The translations under genes and the position numbers were made by a program. A DNA stretch of 64,000 nt, from positions 4,960,001 through 5,024,000 of the forward strand of contig CM072337.1 of the NCBI GenBank assembly GCA_036874045.1, in the 5' to 3' direction. Below, piece after piece: positions 34,643 through 45,157 of the stretch (the first letter of the stretch is position 1; each line of letters begins with the position of its first letter). This stretch comes from Cymodocea nodosa (taxonomy: Eukaryota > Streptophyta > Magnoliopsida > Alismatales > Cymodoceaceae). The notes under the pieces were generated by a model. It had not been told where the DNA came from. It saw only the letters and a program-made list of their open reading frames with translations, and did no database searches.

Positions 34643-37600
34643 CTAAGTAAAGCTCGAGTAGTACTTTACTCTAACTTCTTCTATAATTCCAAATGAGCTT
34701 TTTGGTGTTTTCAGAATAGGTCTAAGTCTTTGTCCATTTACTTTAAATATATTCTGATTTTTAGGATTTTCAATTTCAATAGCTCTATAAGGATAAATAT
34801 TTCGATCTATGTAAGGTCCTAGCCATCTAGATCTTAATTTTCCTAGATGGTTATGGAGTCTAGCCATATAAAGATATACTTCTTGTCCTATTTCAAAGCT
34901 ATTTGGAATAATTTTTCTATCATGCCAGAATTTCATTTTCTCTTTTTCTCTTACAGTCTTCGAATAAGCTTCATTTCTAAATTCTTCTAATTCAATTAAT
35001 TGCATTTTTCTATTTTCAACAACTTAATTTAAATTAGTGTTCAGAGTTTTTAATGCCCAATAAGCTTTATGTTCTATTTCAGTAGGTAAATGACAACTTT
35101 TTTCATATACTAGCCTAAAAGGTGACATATATAAGCTCGTTTTATAAGCAATTCTATAAGCCCGAAGTGCATCTACTAATCTATTAGCCCAATCTATTCT
35201 AGTAGGATTTACTACTTTTTCTAAGATTACCTTAATTTGTTTGTTTGCACTTTTTACTTGTCCACTTGTTTGCAGATGATATGATGTTGCAATTTTGTGG
35301 TTTACTCCATATTTCTTCATTAAGGCTTCAAAACTTCTATTATAGAAATGAGTTCTTCTATCACTAATAATAGCTTTAGGTATTCCAAATCTGGTAAATA
35401 TATTTGTTCTTATAAATTGTTTTACCACTTTGTTGTCATTAGTTTTTGTAGGAATAGCTTCTATCCATTTAGATACATAATCCACCCCCAACAATATGTA
35501 ATTAAATTGATTAGACATAGGAAATGGACCCATAAAATCTATTCCCCACACATCAAAGATTTCAACCTCAACAACAAGATTAAGAGGCATCATATTCCTC
35601 TTTGATATTCTTCCTATTTGTTGACATCTTAAACAACTTAAGCAATATTTATGAGCATCTTTGAATAGTGTTGGCCAATGAAACCCACATTGCAGAATTT
35701 TTGCAGCAGTTTTCCCTGAACCAAAATGCCCTCCACAAGCTTGATCATGACAGAAAGACAATATGCTCGGATATTCAGTTTTTGGAACACACCTCCTTAA
35801 AACTAGATCAGGACAATTCTTAAATAAGTATGGGTCTTCCCAATAGTAATAATTTAGTCTTGAGAAAAACAATTTCTTATCCTATGTATTCTAATCCTTA
35901 GGTGTTAAACAAGTAACTAAAAAATTAATTATGTCTGCATACCAAGGTATTGTGTTGATGGTCATTAATTGTTCATTAAGAAAATTATCCTTAATTTCAA
36001 TATTTGATTTTTCTATTTGTAATCTTGATAAATGATCTGCTACTATATTCTCACAACCTTTTTTATCTTTAATTTCTAGATCAAATTCTTGCAATAATAA
36101 TATCCATTGGATCAATCTAGGCTTAGTCTCTTTTTTCTTTATTAGATGATTTAGAGCTAAATGATCCGTGTATACTATTACTTTAGCTCCAATCAGATAT
36201 GATCTAAACTTTTCTAAAGCAAACACAACTGCTAATAATTCTTTTTCAGTAGTTGTATAATTAACTTGAGCATCATTTAAGGTTTTGCTTGCATAATGAA
36301 TCACTCTAGGAGATTTTTCTATCTTCTGTCCCAACTCTGCTCCTACAGCAAAATCAGAAGCATCGCACATTAATTCAAATGGATGGTTCCAATCAGGTGC
36401 TTGAATTGTAGGAGTTGAAATTAAGCTAGTTTTAAGTCTGAAAAATGCTTCCTTGCAATTTTTATCAAAGTTAAATGGAACATCTTTTAATAGATTAGTT
36501 AAAGGTCTAACTATCTTGCTAAAGTCTTTAATAAATCTTCTATAAAAACCAACATGTCCTAGAAATGATCTAATATCTTTTACTGATTTAGGTTCTGGTA
36601 GATTTGCAATTACTTCTAATTTAGCTTTATCTACTTCCAACCCTTTCTTAGAAACAACATGCCCTAAGACTATTCCTTGTTTAACCATGAAGTGACATTT
36701 TTCCCAATTTAAACCAGATTTTTTTCCACACAGCGTATTAATATTTTGTCTAAATTTTTTAAACACACTTCATATGAGTTGCCATATACATTAAAATCAT
36801 CCATAAATATTTCTAAAAAATCTTCAGTCATTCCAATGAATATGCCCTACATACACCTTTGAAAGGTGGCTAGTGCATTGCAAAATCTGAATGGCATTCT
36901 CTTAAAAGCATAAGTTCCATTAGGACAGGTGAAAGTTGTTTTCTCTTGATCCTCTAATGATACTTGAACTTGGTTATATCCTGAATACCCATCTAGGAAA
37001 CAAAAATATTCTTGCCCTACTAATTTCTCTAGCATTTGATCTATAAAAGGTAAGGGAAAATGATCTTTCCTAGTTACAACATTCAGCTTTCTATAGTCTA
37101 TACACACTCTCTAGTCTGATTGAATTCTAGTAGGTATCAAGTCTTGACTTTCATTCCTAATAACTGTTAATCCTGATTTCTTAGGAACTACATGGATTGG
37201 ACAAACCCACGAGCTATCAGAAATCAGATAAATTATGTCATTATCTAACCATTTAACTATTTCCTTCCTGACTACTTCTTTAAGGTTTGGATTTAATCTC
37301 CTCTCAGGAATTCTAACAGGTTTAGCATTCTCTTCTAAATATATGTGGTGACAATATAAAGTTGAACTTAACCCTTTTATATCAGTCATAGTCCATCCTA
37401 TTGCTTCTTTATAACTTTTTACTATATCTTTTAATTTAGCTATTTGATCCTTTTTTAAATCTAAAGTAATAATGATTGGACATGTTCATTTCTCTTCCAG
37501 AAATATATAGGTTAATTCAGGAGGTAAAGGTTTTAATTCTAAATGTTGCCCATCAGAAGCTAAAGCTCCTAATTGAACATCATCATTTTCTAACTTAATT

Positions 37601-38793
37601 TCTTCCAGATCTCTTTCTATATTTATGCTTTCACTTTCTTCTAAAGTTTCAGAATTGATTTGCCTATTTAATTCTTCTTGAATCACATCATCTAACATAT
37701 CTCCTTCATCCTCTAAAAAGTCTATGGTATGTAAGGACATTTCTAACTCCTCAAATCTTTCTAGTTTGAAAATATTTAATTGAGTATCCTTATTACCATA
37801 TGCTAACTTCATTACTCCAGTCTTACAATTTATAACAACCATTGATGTTGCTAAAAATGGCCTTCCCAAAATTAAAGATGTATCACTATTTTTATGTTTA
37901 ATTTGTTGGGAATCCAGAATTACAATATCAATAGGATATATAAAGTTTTTAATTTTAATTAAGACATCCTCTATTTTTCCTCTAAGGTATCTTATACTTC
38001 TATCAGCTAATTGAATAACCGTACTAGTAGAAGTTAAGCCTTTTATTCCTAAGGATGCAAATATATCACTTGGCATAACATTTATTCCTGCACCTAAGTC
38101 TATTAAGGTTCTTTCTAGAATGGTATTTCCTATAGTGCATGATATAACAGGGATTCCAGGATCAGATAACTTTTTAGGAATTTGTGGCAGAAATAGGGAA
38201 CTACTCTGCTCAACTAAAAAGACATTTCTAAGAACTTTTCGCTCTCTTTTCTTAGTACACCAATCATTTAGAAATTTAGCACAAGGTGGCATTTTCTGCA
38301 ATAAATCTAACAAAGGAATGCTAACTTGTACTTTTCAAAAATTTCTCTGATTTTTTTTGTTTTTCAGGTATTATTTGTTGTAATCTTTCAAGATAGGGTG
38401 CTAAAGATTGTGATTACAAATATTCTTTTTCTTTCATTTGATTTGTTTGATCATTTTTAGCTTCATTAGTAGATTTAGATTGTTCTTCAGTGATTTCTAG
38501 ATTTTCAGCTATTACATTTTCATTATCATTTTGATTTTTACTCTTATCCACCTTCATATTATTTTCATTTTGAGTTCTTGGTGGTATATTGTTCCAGATC
38601 TTAATGTTACACATACATCTTCCAGATTTTCATTACCCTTATGATGTTTTTGTATATCATTTTCGTGATTATGATCTTCAATTGTTCTTAGTTTTAAATT
38701 GCATTCTTTAAATTCTTTTGCATTAATATTTTATGTTTGCTGTATATTTTGCAAATTATGTAGGTTTATAATATTATAATTTTCATTATCCTG
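34643..38793 (-). pseudogene. pol: Element B pol: protease, RT, RNase H, integrase (Athila type)
   Basis: Reverse strand. A Glu/Lys-rich linker, then protease with LIDLGAGINVMPSD (Gly in place of the usual Ser after DLGA), RT with CIDYRKLNVVTRKDHFPLPF, FLDGYSGYNQ and FMDDF (36807-36793), RNase H from FELMCDASD, and the integrase with CHDQACGGHFGSGKTA, CLSCLRCQ, VWGIDFMGPF and SDR. The third acidic residue of the integrase is Lys (GQVKSAN) where A has Glu, a G-to-A change that should kill it. Three one-base losses between 38600 and 38330 together restore the frame. One more loss near 36717 shifts it for the rest. Stops near 37486, 37108, 36845, 35889 and 35022. The C-terminus ends RVKYYSSFT with no chromodomain. 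Confidence 0.9.
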
Positions 38794-39285
38794 TTACATA
38801 ACTTGTATTTTCATTGTATATTCATCTAATGCTTTTAATTTTATTTCCAGATCATCTAATCTCATTGCATTCAATTTTTGATCAATTTTCATTATGGTTT
38901 TTTCAATTTCGTAGATTATATCCTTTTTAGGTTTTGAATATGCTTCCTTATAATTTAATTGGTTGACTTCTTGTTGCTGACACATAAAGTGTTCTAGTTT
39001 GTCTAGGTTTTGCTCTATACTACGCTCTAGTCTGTCATACCTATCCCAAACTTCAGTGTCTCTCAACATATTACACATTCTATACTGACCATTAGTTGGG
39101 TAAACTATAGGATTCTCATACTCAGCTCTATTATACTGAGGATAATTCATTTGTTGTTCATGGGATCTAACCATCTACAAACATCTCAATTTCAAACAGT
39201 CAAAAATGTCGTGTCCTTCAGAATTGCAGAATTCACATATGCTAATTACAGGTTTCAGAAATCTTTGAGCATAAGCATATGCCAT
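38794..39285 (-). pseudogene. Element B 5' ORF with CCHC zinc knuckle, directly after the PBS
   Basis: Starts at ATG 39285 (MAYAYAQRFLKP), 110 bp after the PBS, so no capsid gene fits before it. It has a perfect C-x2-C-x4-H-x4-C knuckle (CEFCNSEGHDIFDC, 39237-39196), which in retroelements binds genomic RNA, then a coiled-coil-like helix (RYDRLERSIEQNLDKLEHF) and a Lys-rich end. One stop (CAG to TAG) at 39175-39177, another at 38794-38796, after which pol continues in the same frame. E carries the same ORF at 60635. It looks like a nucleocapsid piece without a capsid domain. Confidence 0.8.
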
Positions 39286-39355
39286 ATTCTCAAATATAGA
39301 AGAAAACACACAACTCTAGCGATTAAAACGAAACAGCTCTAATAGTTGCTTATAT

Positions 39356-39394
39356 TAATTCAATTCAATTCTATTCTATTCAATTCAATTCAAT
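39356..39394 (-). repeat. AATTG/AATAG pentamer repeat next to the PBS
   Basis: On the element strand about eight pentamers of AATTG with two AATAG variants follow the PBS directly, in the untranslated leader of element B. Confidence 0.75.
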
Positions 39395-39412
39395 TCCCCG
39401 GCAACGGTGCCA
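39395..39412 (-). other. Primer-binding site, tRNA-Asp type
   Basis: TGGCACCGTTGCCGGGGA on the reverse strand, complementary to the 3' end of plant tRNA-Asp with one difference (A for G at position 5). Seven bases separate it from the LTR. This is the usual PBS of Athila elements. Confidence 0.88.
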
Positions 39413-39419
39413 TAAAACT

Positions 39420-40322
39420 TGTTTGTATTTTCCCAGCACGACACTAGAATATCTGATTAGATCTCCAATAACGTACCAGAAAATCTTGGATTTGTTACTT
39501 CTATTTTTGCTTAGTTAATTTATCTTTATGCCTATTCTTTTTCTTTTAGAAGTAAACAAACAACCTTTAATACAATTTAGATATTAATTCCAATTTGTAC
39601 TTTAACTGCAAGTGCATAGTGTCTATTGTATCAGTGTGCAAGTACAGGTCGATCCTACAGGGAATTGCTTAAGAACTGAGAACTATTCGTTTGTTAACAA
39701 TCAAATTTGTATCTTCAATAAGATCTCCGTTGAATTACAGTTAACTCAATGGACAAAGTTCATTGAGTTATGGCTAACTCAACGGACTAACCTCGTGGAC
39801 TTAAGTTAACTCCACTAGCCTGCCTTTTCTTTTTAAATACTGCTATTTACAAAGGAATTCAGCCAACTATTGGGCGATTCCACATATTGGAAATAACATC
39901 AATTAAGCTCTTTAATGTTAGTAAACACTGGATTTATCATTAAGCAAATTAACATTCAGATAATTCAAATAGTAACCATTAAAATCTTTAAGTCCTTTGA
40001 ACGAACCAATTTCAGTAAACTGTAAAACTAAAATAAACATAAAACAATCACAACACTGACAAAGATAACATTAATCACGATACAACACAAACAATACAAC
40101 ACTCAAATACAAAATACAAACATAGATAAATTGTTTTTGGTATTTTTGTTTAATATGAACATGGAAATGGGTGAAAGGTGAAATGACATAGTAAATACTT
40201 CCATCACTACTTGCAACGTGATTATATCACTAAAAATTAAACCACTTACAATTCTGTCTCCTCTCCTTATAGAATCGCGAGTCCAGAATTGCAAGATGAT
40301 CTCCTCTTCAGCATGTAGGCAT
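39420..40322 (-). repeat. 5' LTR of element B, 3' part only
   Basis: Copy of 24292-25200. It is cut at 40322 by the insertion of E; the rest of this LTR should be found right of E's 3' end. Confidence 0.88.
40318..40322. other. Probable left target duplication of element E
   Basis: GGCAT next to the first base of the E LTR. In the intact B LTR the sequence continues GGCATCAACCCG (25197 on), so the same five bases should follow E's 3' LTR outside the window. Confidence 0.6.
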
Positions 40323-42356
40323 TGTTTAGAATGAAAAAGTGCATATTATTAACGGTTAAATGATGGTTAATTGCATAATATTTAGCTTATCATATGAGAA
40401 TTAAGCCATTATGTTATAATTGCACTGTTATATGCTTTAATTGAAAAATCTGCTTAAATTGGGGGAATTAATGTTAATTTAGTACATTTATGAACTACCG
40501 TTAAGTTGTAGGCTGTGAAATTCTTAAGTATTCGAATTTTCTGATATTTCGGACTGTTATGTTTAACATACCGAACATATTCGGACAGTTATGTTTAACA
40601 AACCGAACATGTATCGAATAGTTATGTTTAAATTGCTGAACAGTTATGTTTTGAGAGAATATTTTATTATTTCCTGAAGTACACGTGTCAAAACCATAAT
40701 GAATGACTTAAGTGAACTTTCGGTGAGTTATCTATAACTATTCGAAATTGCAACTGGGCATCGGATAGTTATCCTTGTAACTCTCCGAAATCTCTTTTTA
40801 TTTATAAAATAGCTAAAGACACGTGTCATGTTCTGGGAAAGTGACTTAAGTGGATTTTCGATGAGTTATCTATAACTATTCAAAATGCATTTGAGCATCA
40901 CATAGTTAGCTTTGTAACTCTCCGAAATGTTATTTTATGATTAAACTACTATTGACACATGTTGAGATCTGGTAGATTTACTTAAGTTATATATCAGTGA
41001 GTTATTTGTAACTATTTGAAATGCATTTGAGCATCAGATAGTTAAATTTATAAGTATCCGAAATGCACCTGAGCATCAGATAGTTAAATTTATGCACGTG
41101 TTGAATTTAAATGCTTTAGTATATCACGTGAGATGCACATGTTTAACTCATTAAGTTAGCATAACTGTACACGTTGAGTTACATGAATATATACTAAGGT
41201 AACGCGTTATGTAAGCAACTTATTTCTTTGTATTTTCTAATATGCCACTGTAGTGGTTGCATGAACAGACAATTGGAAGAAAAAACCACGATCGCACGTA
41301 TCACATAGGAATTCACTCGTCGAAAGGAGAAGAAAGCATCGTTGTTGATATGAAAGAAGGAAATCCAACCGACCATTCAAGCAGAAGCAGTTACCACTGA
41401 AGAAATATAAAAGAAAAGAAGAAAAAGAAGTAAAGTGTGTGTGATCGATGGGCGGACAATGTGTGCAGAGCAGGATGAGCATCGCAATTCTCTGAAGTTC
41501 CACACCAACCATCATCATCAGCACCATAATCACCAACCATCGGAGGTCTGTGAGGATACTTGCCTAATGTTGGGTCGATTCCGAGCCAAACACTATGCCT
41601 GACAACCACTATGAGGAGTGATCGCATCATGGGAAGGGAAGCCATTTTCACCAAGCGCCGACTCATATTTTAGGAGATCATAAAGCTTTTAGCCTTGGCT
41701 TCGGGTTGATGCCTATATGCTGAAGAGGAGATCATCTTGCAATTCTGGACTCGCGATTCTATAGGGAGAGGAGACAGAATTGTAAGTGGTTTAATTTTCA
41801 GTGGTGTAATCGTGTTGCAAGTAGTGTCGGAAGTATTTACTGTCAAGTAAGATTACTTTACATTTCACCTTTCGCCCATTTCTATGTTCATATTAAAACA
41901 AAAATACCAAAAACAATTTATCTATGTTTGTATGTTGTATTTGAGTGTTGTATTGTTTGTGTTGTATCATGATTAATGTTATCTTTCTCAGTGTTGTGAT
42001 TGTTTTATGTTTATTTTAGTTTTACAGTTTACTGAAATTGGTTCGTTCAAAAGACTTAAAGATTTTAATGGTTATTGTTTGAATTATCTGAATGTTAGTA
42101 TTGCTTAATGATAAATCCAATGTTAACTAACATTCAAGAGCTTAATTGATGTTATTTACAATCTGTGGAATCGCCCAATGGTTGGCCGAATTCCTCTGTA
42201 AATAGCAGTATTAAAATGAAAAGACAGGCTCGTGGAGTTAACTTAAGTCCACGAGGTTAGTCCATTGAGTTAGCCATAACTCAACGAACTTAGTCCGTTG
42301 AGTTAACTGTAATTCAACGGAGAGCTTATTGAATATATAAATTTGATTGTTAACAA
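40323..42356 (+). repeat. 5' LTR of element E, last ~270 bp missing
   Basis: Inverted copy of the B LTR starting TGTTTAGAATGAAAAAG. U3 (to about 41200) has three repeats of about 125 bp, each with a G-box-type word (CACGTG at 40682 and 40820, CACATG in the third) and a TAACTATTCGAAAT...GGATAGTTA-type inverted pair. GAATATATACT (41185) is TATA-like. It stops at TTGTTAACAA and runs into the Sirevirus PPT. Confidence 0.88.
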
Positions 42357-42375
42357 TCTCCCCCTTTTTGATGAT
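42353..42375 (-). other. Polypurine tract of Sirevirus C at the junction with E
   Basis: Reverse strand ATCAAAAAGGGGGAGATTGTT. The next bases should start an LTR (TGTTGAG in D) but continue as E LTR. The junction GATTGTTAACAATC (42345-42358) is a perfect 14-bp palindrome with AACAA common to both partners. Confidence 0.85.
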
Positions 42376-42855
42376 GACAAAACCATATTAAATCAATTAT
42401 GAAATATGTTTAACTCAATAAAGCACCTTCGTTGGGTTAACTTTTAATTCAACAAACTTGTTTGTTGACTTAAGTTCACTTAAGCTTATTTCTATTGTTT
42501 GTGTAAATTTTACCTCTCAGAACTAAAACTCTCAGATGTCAATAATTATATAAGTATCAGTTTTCTAATTATCATTTGTCAGATTACAATAACCATTTAA
42601 ATAGCATCTCCTTTTATAATATATATATGCAATTAACATCATAATCATCTTTTTATAATATTTCTCCCCCTTTTTGTCATTAATCAAAAAGATAATTACA
42701 AAGAATATATATACATATATAAGAGATATAATTACAACAACTCTTTTTGTAAACAAGAATAATAATTGAAGACATTTACAGAAAAATGTATTGTTCAATG
42801 AATCAAACAAGTAATACAAACATTACATTTTGTATTCAGAAATAAACAAAAACAG
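42376..42855 (-). other. 3' untranslated region of Sirevirus C with second PPT
   Basis: No gene. AAAAAGGGGGAG at 42664-42675 (reverse strand) is a second PPT, about 310 bp before the first. The matching pair in D is at 53522-53536 and 53831-53842. Confidence 0.75.
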
Positions 42856-45157
42856 TTATCGACCCCTCCTAAGTATATCACTTATAGCATTACATATTTT
42901 ATCTCCTAGATGCCTAATATCATTTCTGATGTCGTTAAGCACTACATCTAAGTCAGGAGGTAGCTGGGTTTGCTGTTCTGCTTGAACTGAATAACTTTGT
43001 TGTTGTTGTTGTTGTTGTTGTTGTATATGGTCTGTATCAGGTTGTTGTTGTTATTGTAGTTGAGGTTTATGCATGGCCTGGAATTTTTGCAAATCTTTGA
43101 CACTAAATGCTCTCATGCCTTTAGTTTCAGAGGGCTAGTCGGATAAATTCAATTGGCTTGCAATGAGTCTACATACAACATCACCATAAAATAACTTTGA
43201 ACTCATATGCTGTAGTTGAGAAGTGAAAACATCAAACCAATTGATTTGAATTCTATTCAGCAAGTTATAAGTTGCATATAAACAACTTCTGCTAACTTCC
43301 ATATTGTGTCCAACTCTCTGAAATAAATTTGCATGCAATATATTTGCAATAAACCTTGCCTATGCATTCAGATTTTCCAATAATCTCATTTCAGAATATA
43401 CATCTGGAATTTTTGATAAAGACTGAATGTTCCATTCCAATTGTCTAATCATGTCAAATCTGTTGGTAACAACAACACCTTCATTCTTTAATCCCAAAAC
43501 TTCAAAAATTAACTCAGGAGACAATATAAACTCCTATTCATTTATTTGAGTTTTCAGAAAATTTCCATTCTTGACTAGATTGCTATAAAAAGCTACAATA
43601 AGCTCTGTGTATTGCTTCCATTTCGTTCCTACTGGTAAAAATTTAATGAGGCCTTGAAACTCAAATAGATCTCTTATGTCCATCAAATTTCTGAATTTTA
43701 TTGGACGAGCATGCAGAATCTAACATGTAATCAGATTATTGTATTTCTACAATGCTTCTTCAGATCTAAAATGAATTGTATTACCTTGAATGTTTAACAT
43801 TGTACACAAAGAAGGTGATACCTGAAGCCGTGATTCAGAGTTTAATTCATCTTCAAGAACCTCTTCTTCAAAATGAATGTCATGTTGTTGCTCTTCCAAA
43901 ATATTATCTTGAAGTTGCTCAGGTAAGCTTGATTCTTTAGCTTCAACAGTGTTAGGAACATTGTCAATATGCTCAACATTCATCTGTTCAGTCTCTAAAG
44001 AATGTTCAGAGTACAATTTTTCTACAAATTCTACAGCCGGTGTATCTGTATGTAATTGTTCATTTTGTTCAACAGATATTTCCATTGATTCATGCTGTGA
44101 ATTCTCAGACTCTGCTTCTATAGATTCCGTAGAAGGCAGGTTAACTTTTAGCTCTTCTGGAGTCTTAACAATTTCAATATCTGCTACTCTAGACAATTCA
44201 GCCTGTGAACTAGTTACTGCCTCAACATTGTCAATTATATCTTCAATAACTTGTTCAATGTCAGGTGCCTGATGCTCTGATTTGTCAATTTTTGCATCAT
44301 CAAGACTTGTACTAATAGAAAAACTTGAGCTCATATTTGACTTGTATTTCTTCTCAAGCTTTCTAGCAAGGGAAAATAAAGTCTCATTATCTTCATCAGT
44401 TTCAGTGTGTTCGGAACTGATGAGTTTATCAGATGCACAGAAAGGTACAATGTCTAGATATACATTGTCCTTTGGAAATAAATTTTCATCTGATTTTCCT
44501 TTTTCAATAGACTTTGTCTTTGAAGACAACTTTTCTGATTTTCCTTCTACTATAACATTTTTGTTTCTCCTCTTCAAGTATTGATGTTTTCTTTTCAAAT
44601 TTCTCCATAAAAGTTTTCTGCTTTAATTCTTCTAAGGCACTTTCTATTGCAACGGCCTTTCGAAGACTAGAACCTTTTGTTTTGTCTACAGCAATATTTG
44701 ATTCTACTTGTTTTGAATATAAAGGAGTAGGGACAGTTGATTCATGCTCTTCCTCAAATGCATGTAGTCTTGTACCGTTTATAGGAGTTTGAGGAGTTCT
44801 ATTTGATAAACCTACACCTTTTTCCAAATATTTTGCATACTGTTCCAAAAATGCAATCTGAACACATTTCATTTTGTATTCTCTATCATATTTACTTCGA
44901 ATACCCATGTATGTAATGCTTGCATCAGTATGTTGAAGTTCTTGTCTAACTTCATCTAATATATCCTGAGAAAATAAGTAATCTCTATAAAGTTCTTCTA
45001 ACCTTTTGTCCACTCGAAATATTTTCTTGAACCAAGTACATGGAACTTCATCATTCTCTATTTCTTTTCCTTTTGCATCTCTTCTGCTTTTGCCTTTTCC
45101 TCTGCCACGACCTTTGTAGAACGTGGAGGTCATCGTCGCAGGTTGTAACATCAACAA
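42856..45157 (-). pseudogene. Sirevirus C accessory ORF, nearly complete
   Basis: About 767 codons. The start at 45157 or, more likely, 45133 (MTSTFYKGRGRGKGKSRR, basic) leads into PCTWFKKIFRVDKRLEELY and a helical part, then an acidic Ser/Glu-rich middle (44598-43950) and the shared domain: FQFQGLIKFLP, LIVAFYSNLVK, LGLKNEGVVV, ARFIANILHANLFQR, NRIQINWFDVF, LFYGDVVCR. The end is Gln-rich from a TTG/CAA microsatellite (42999-43022), closing ILRRGR-stop at 42856. A two-base loss near 44525 relative to D shifts the frame; stops near 43135, 43361, 43533, 43723 and 43750. No membrane segment is seen, unlike G. Role unknown. Confidence 0.8.

Larger units (their letters stand above)
24292..40322 (-). 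mobile_element. Element B: Athila-type Ty3/gypsy with rearranged genes and an F-box ORF
   Basis: Reads right to left: truncated 5' LTR (40322-39420), PBS for tRNA-Asp, zinc-knuckle ORF, PR-RT-RH-IN, accessory ORF, 79-codon ORF, gag, F-box ORF, internal PPT, shared block, PPT, 3' LTR (26537-24292). About 16 kb in view. It interrupts layer F on its left. Its 5' LTR is interrupted by E, which starts at 40323; the missing LTR part should lie beyond 64000. The RT and PBS types support the Athila lineage. The gene order, with gag after pol, is not the usual one. Confidence 0.88.

Noticed and set aside
39395-39412. Part of a tRNA-Asp gene
   Set aside because: Only the 18 bases complementary to the tRNA 3' end are present and they sit next to an LTR, so it is a PBS. 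No full tRNA was found anywhere.
42999-43022. TTG microsatellite as a separate repeat feature
   Set aside because: It codes for the Gln-rich tail of the accessory ORF; the D copy (54163-54187) is shorter. Treated as part of that gene.
43949-44584. Ser-rich + strand frames opposite the accessory ORF (also 55079-55687)
   Set aside because: They mirror the acidic Glu/Ser/Thr-rich reverse-strand coding and have no support of their own.
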